Source of the DNA: Pipra filicauda
Taxonomy: Eukaryota; Chordata; Aves; Passeriformes; Pipridae
Direction: 5' to 3'
Length of the DNA stretch: 64,000 nt
NCBI RefSeq assembly: GCF_003945595.2
Contig: NW_024104665.1
Span: forward strand, 773,651 to 837,650
The notes below the pieces were generated by a model, which was not told where the DNA came from, did not search any database, and worked only from the letters and a program-made list of their open reading frames with translations. The translations under genes were made by a program, and so were the position numbers. Position 1 is the first letter of the stretch. Each line of letters begins with the position of its first letter. Positions 60,891 to 64,000 of this stretch are shown one piece after another.

Positions 60891-62699
60891 ATAATTGTGG
60901 CCCTTTTGTACATACTCTGTCTTCTAGTTGCAGCTCTATTTGGAAAGGGCAGGCAGGTCTGTGGTGGTTGGCCAGGGAGACAGGAGATGACCCTTGGAAG
61001 GATATACCAAGGCTGGCATAGCTCTGCTCCTGTGGCCTTCTGCTTGCTGCCTGGATGCAGAGAGCGTTGGTGTATTCAGGCATTAGCTGGGGCCATGCTT
61101 GGAAGTGTTCCAGCCCTGGTTTGTGAAGTGTCTGCCTCAAATGTGCAAGCTGGAATTTTTTAAAGATTTTATTTGTGGATTTTTGTTCCAAAACAGTCAT
61201 CTGATGGTTCAGGTAGATGCCTTGTGGCATCTAACTTCTATTGCCATTTTTCATTTCTGTGATGGCCTGTGATGACAAAAAACTTGACAAGATCTTGTTC
61301 TCATAAGCACTGTACTAATACTAATATTGACTCTAGACTGATTTTAAAGGAGTTGTTATTTTTCGTTGCACTTAGCTGAACTTGCTCAGTTTAGGTAATA
61401 GACACCAAATGTGGGTATTTTATATTGGTTTAGACTGAATTTGGAACAACTTAGTTTGGAAAGGCTTGCCTTTTTCTAAGACTATGTAGCTGCAGAGAGA
61501 CTCCAAGCTTACTTTAAAGCTTATCATGATAAAGTTCAAAATGATATCACTCAGATACCTAAGAAACAAGAATTACAGAGACGGATTTATGTTAATGAAC
61601 CCAAGACAAGTTTTTCTGAACATATGATGCACAGAGGTTATTTGACAGTTTTGTAATGCAGAATCATGTAATGACAAAGGGTTGAACTTGCAGTGTGGTG
61701 GAACTGAATGCAGTGGCTGTGGATGGAGGTGAGGGGAGCTTTGTGATCTGGCTATTTACAAGATAATGAATTATGCCTCCAGTGATATCAGCCTGTTTCC
61801 ATTGAATTCATGGTTGTATGAGTGATCTATTTGTCTTCACTGGAAGACTTTACAAGAGTAGTCTGCTTGTCTGACTAAATATTTGCAGGGTTGGGCCTTG
61901 AGCCTGTGCAGTGCAATGCAAATTCAAAGTCCTGTAAATGTTTTTAGTAGAAGAATTTTCCACTTCAGAGTATAAGGAAAGCAGGGAGAGTAAAAGGGAG
62001 ATAACATTACTAAATCATAAGATTATAGCCAACATAATCTGTGTCAGAGCAGCAGGTATGTATGGATATGTATACACACATATATATATAAAATATATGG
62101 AGATATCTGTGGGCCTCTATGGATACAATGACAGATATGGTAAGATACACATACAATTCTGTTTCTAAGTACTGCATTCCAATTTTTCTGTTAATGAAAA
62201 TGTTTAATTACGTGTTCACTAACAGTGCCAAGTGTGAGGTTCTTGTACCTTCTAGTTCTTCTGGAGTTTAGTGCTAATCATAATAATACATTTATAAATA
62301 AAAGCCTAGACAGAGCTATGACTTTAGAGTTTAATATTTGAATTCCCCACTGCTTGCTCTAGGTTCCTGTATCCAGCAGCCAAGGAAATCCTGCCTCACA
62401 GCTGTCAGTGCACAGTTTGGGTCCTGGTCTCAAAAGGTTCTGCGTAGTGCTGGGGATACTCTGTATGAAAGTCTTTTTCCAGTGAAACTCAGCACTTTGC
62501 AGGGCTTGATTGCTGGATTTCAATGGAGGAAAATCAATTTATGTCTTGTGTGCCATCTCTATATATTCTAGCAGGAAAGTTGACATTGGATTGATCTTTA
62601 TTAAGTTTAGACATTTCAGGGAACTCATCCTTTTTCCAGGGAGATGCATGTTACAGGTTTGCAGGTGCTTTTTGGGCTGAGTAGGTGGGGCAATGTATA

Positions 62700-62872
62700 A
62701 AAGTATTTTAGTATATATTTAAAAAATATATAAAGCATATTAAAATATAGGTGCAGATATCATGTATACATTTGATATCAAAACACACATATGCATATAT
62801 GTCATATATACACACATATATACATAGATATGTGCTTGTGTATATATGTATGTATATTTATATGTGCATATA
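62700..62872. repeat. Compound AT/CATATA microsatellite
   Basis: A patchwork of TATA, ACATATA and GTATGTA units over about 170 bp. A smaller cluster of the same kind lies at 62056-62100. These are simple repeats and the short frames within them are not coding. Confidence 0.8.
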
Positions 62873-64000
62873 CTATCAGCAATGAAGGCAAATACTTAAA
62901 ACACGAGTTGCTAATAGATCTTAGTGACACAAATGTCTCAAATCATGTATTGGTAAATCATAGCTGTATCAGGCAGTACTGGGGGTTTCTACTCTTGCAG
63001 GGACTGTTTGAGTGCTCCAGGGATGAAAGGTGAATCCAAGGACTGGTTGCGTAAAAATATTACATTCACTTAGCAATAAAGTAGCTTGTAAAATGTGCTG
63101 TTCTGGTTTTGAAACATAGCAGCTCAAGCAAATGGCTCATCAAAAGGTTACCAGTGCCAGTGGGAGCTTTTATTTCCTCTGGGCACTGAAGCAGTTCAAA
63201 ATACAGTCTTGACACAACCAGTTTTGATTAAGTAACCCTGTGCCCATATATTTTTGAAAAGAAAGGATGTGTGAAGTGTTGACTGCTGTTGCTCTTCATA
63301 CAAGTGAGATTTTATTTAATTGCACTTTTCTATTGTGGACAGCACTTGTGCTGTACTGTAGTCAGTGTAGGCAAGTCCAAATTAAAAGAGAAGAGTGTTA
63401 GAATTCTGAAAATTGCTTCTGGTGTAATGCCGTTGAGCCTGTCACTTATGTTACAGCTGCTAGTGGTGTACTTGAAGTTCTTGTTCCTGGACTCATGGAA
63501 ATCTCACATTCATTAAAGAAAAAAAGGGGAAATTTCCAGTTCTTGTGATTGTAGAAGAAGAAAAATATTCACAATGTGTTGTAATTTTTAGGGAAATGGT
63601 ATGGTCTGTACAGGGGCATGTTGCCCTCCAGCAACCAGGGCAGTGAGCCTGCCACAGCCTGGCAGTGGAGCCAAGCTGAGCTGACAGAGCCCCTACTAGG
63701 GAAAGTGTTTGGAGACCCTGGCTAGAAAAGGTGGGTCCTACTGTTTCTGACTGAGCAACCTCCATAAATGAAATGTAACACTTTGGCAGTGGTTCTGGCT
63801 TGACATTTATTTTTCTGAAAGTCTGGCCAGGGCGCCTATGCCAATGCAGGAGGGCTCATCGTTTGCACAGACTTACCCTGCTGATGACAGCGTAATAAGC
63901 TTCATTTTGTGTTTTTATTCAGTAAGCATGTTGGCTTTTGTGTAGAGGATGACCTCTGCTTTTGCCCTCCCCCACTGCCTCAGCTCCTCTGAAAGGGGCA

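Larger units (their letters stand above)
53995..64000 (+). other. PKDCC: PKDCC intron 1 (5' part, runs off window)
   Basis: From the donor to the window end I find no segment encoding the expected continuation of the kinase N-lobe (LYGYC..., then the ITELG-like hinge). The intron is therefore at least about 10 kb, or exon 2 lies beyond 64,000. It is GC-rich to about 54.8 kb, has a second GC island at 56.6-57.0 kb, and is AT-rich afterwards. It holds two poly-C tracts, one CR1 copy, AT microsatellites and possible conserved blocks, all listed separately. A weakly diverged exon could still have escaped reading by eye. Confidence 0.75.

Noticed and set aside
62112..62156. PKDCC exon 2, because the frame reads LYGYNDRYG like the expected LYGYC start and ends at a GGTAAG word
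   Set aside because: There is no splice acceptor directly before it, the residues after LYGY do not continue the kinase, and it lies in a TATA-rich microsatellite area.

Overview
This is vertebrate nuclear DNA, almost certainly avian and most likely from a songbird (passerine). Three things support this. CR1 LINE fragments with the bird-type 3' end are scattered through the window. A composite SINE at about 27.9 kb has a tRNA-Ile-like head and a CR1-like tail, matching my memory of the passerine TguSINE1 family. The only recognisable gene matches vertebrate PKDCC with small differences from the mammalian protein. I see no bacterial, phage, CRISPR or operon structure.

Layout. From 1 to about 49.6 kb the DNA is AT-rich and gene-free. 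By comparison with the human map (SLC8A1 - gene desert - PKDCC - EML4) this is probably the 3' part of the SLC8A1-PKDCC desert. It holds CR1 pieces at about 0.44, 6.3, 10.5, 27.7, 34.4-35.5 and possibly 29.9 kb. It also holds one SINE, an old LINE reverse-transcriptase remnant (47.3-47.8 kb), AT microsatellites, GTTT-rich tracts, and several non-repetitive blocks that look like conserved non-coding elements. From about 49.7 to 54.8 kb base composition switches abruptly to a broad CpG-rich domain, broken by short AT-richer blocks. Its 3' part is the PKDCC promoter and exon 1. From 53,995 to the end is PKDCC intron 1; I could not find exon 2. A CR1 copy lies in the intron at 60.6-60.9 kb, and an internal GC-rich island at 56.6-57.0 kb has a TATA/MEF2-like box and a strong splice donor.

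Function. PKDCC (vertebrate lonesome kinase, VLK) is a secretory-pathway tyrosine kinase needed for skeletal, palate and lung development. The left part of the window is therefore best read as candidate long-range regulatory DNA for this gene, or for neighbours outside the window. Conservation could not be tested here, so every enhancer-like call rests on sequence texture and motif content only. No exotic new system was found. The most useful leads are the possible internal PKDCC promoter, a paired ZNF143-type motif in the main promoter, a double palindrome at 22.1 kb, and a CpG-retaining block at 32.4-32.85 kb.
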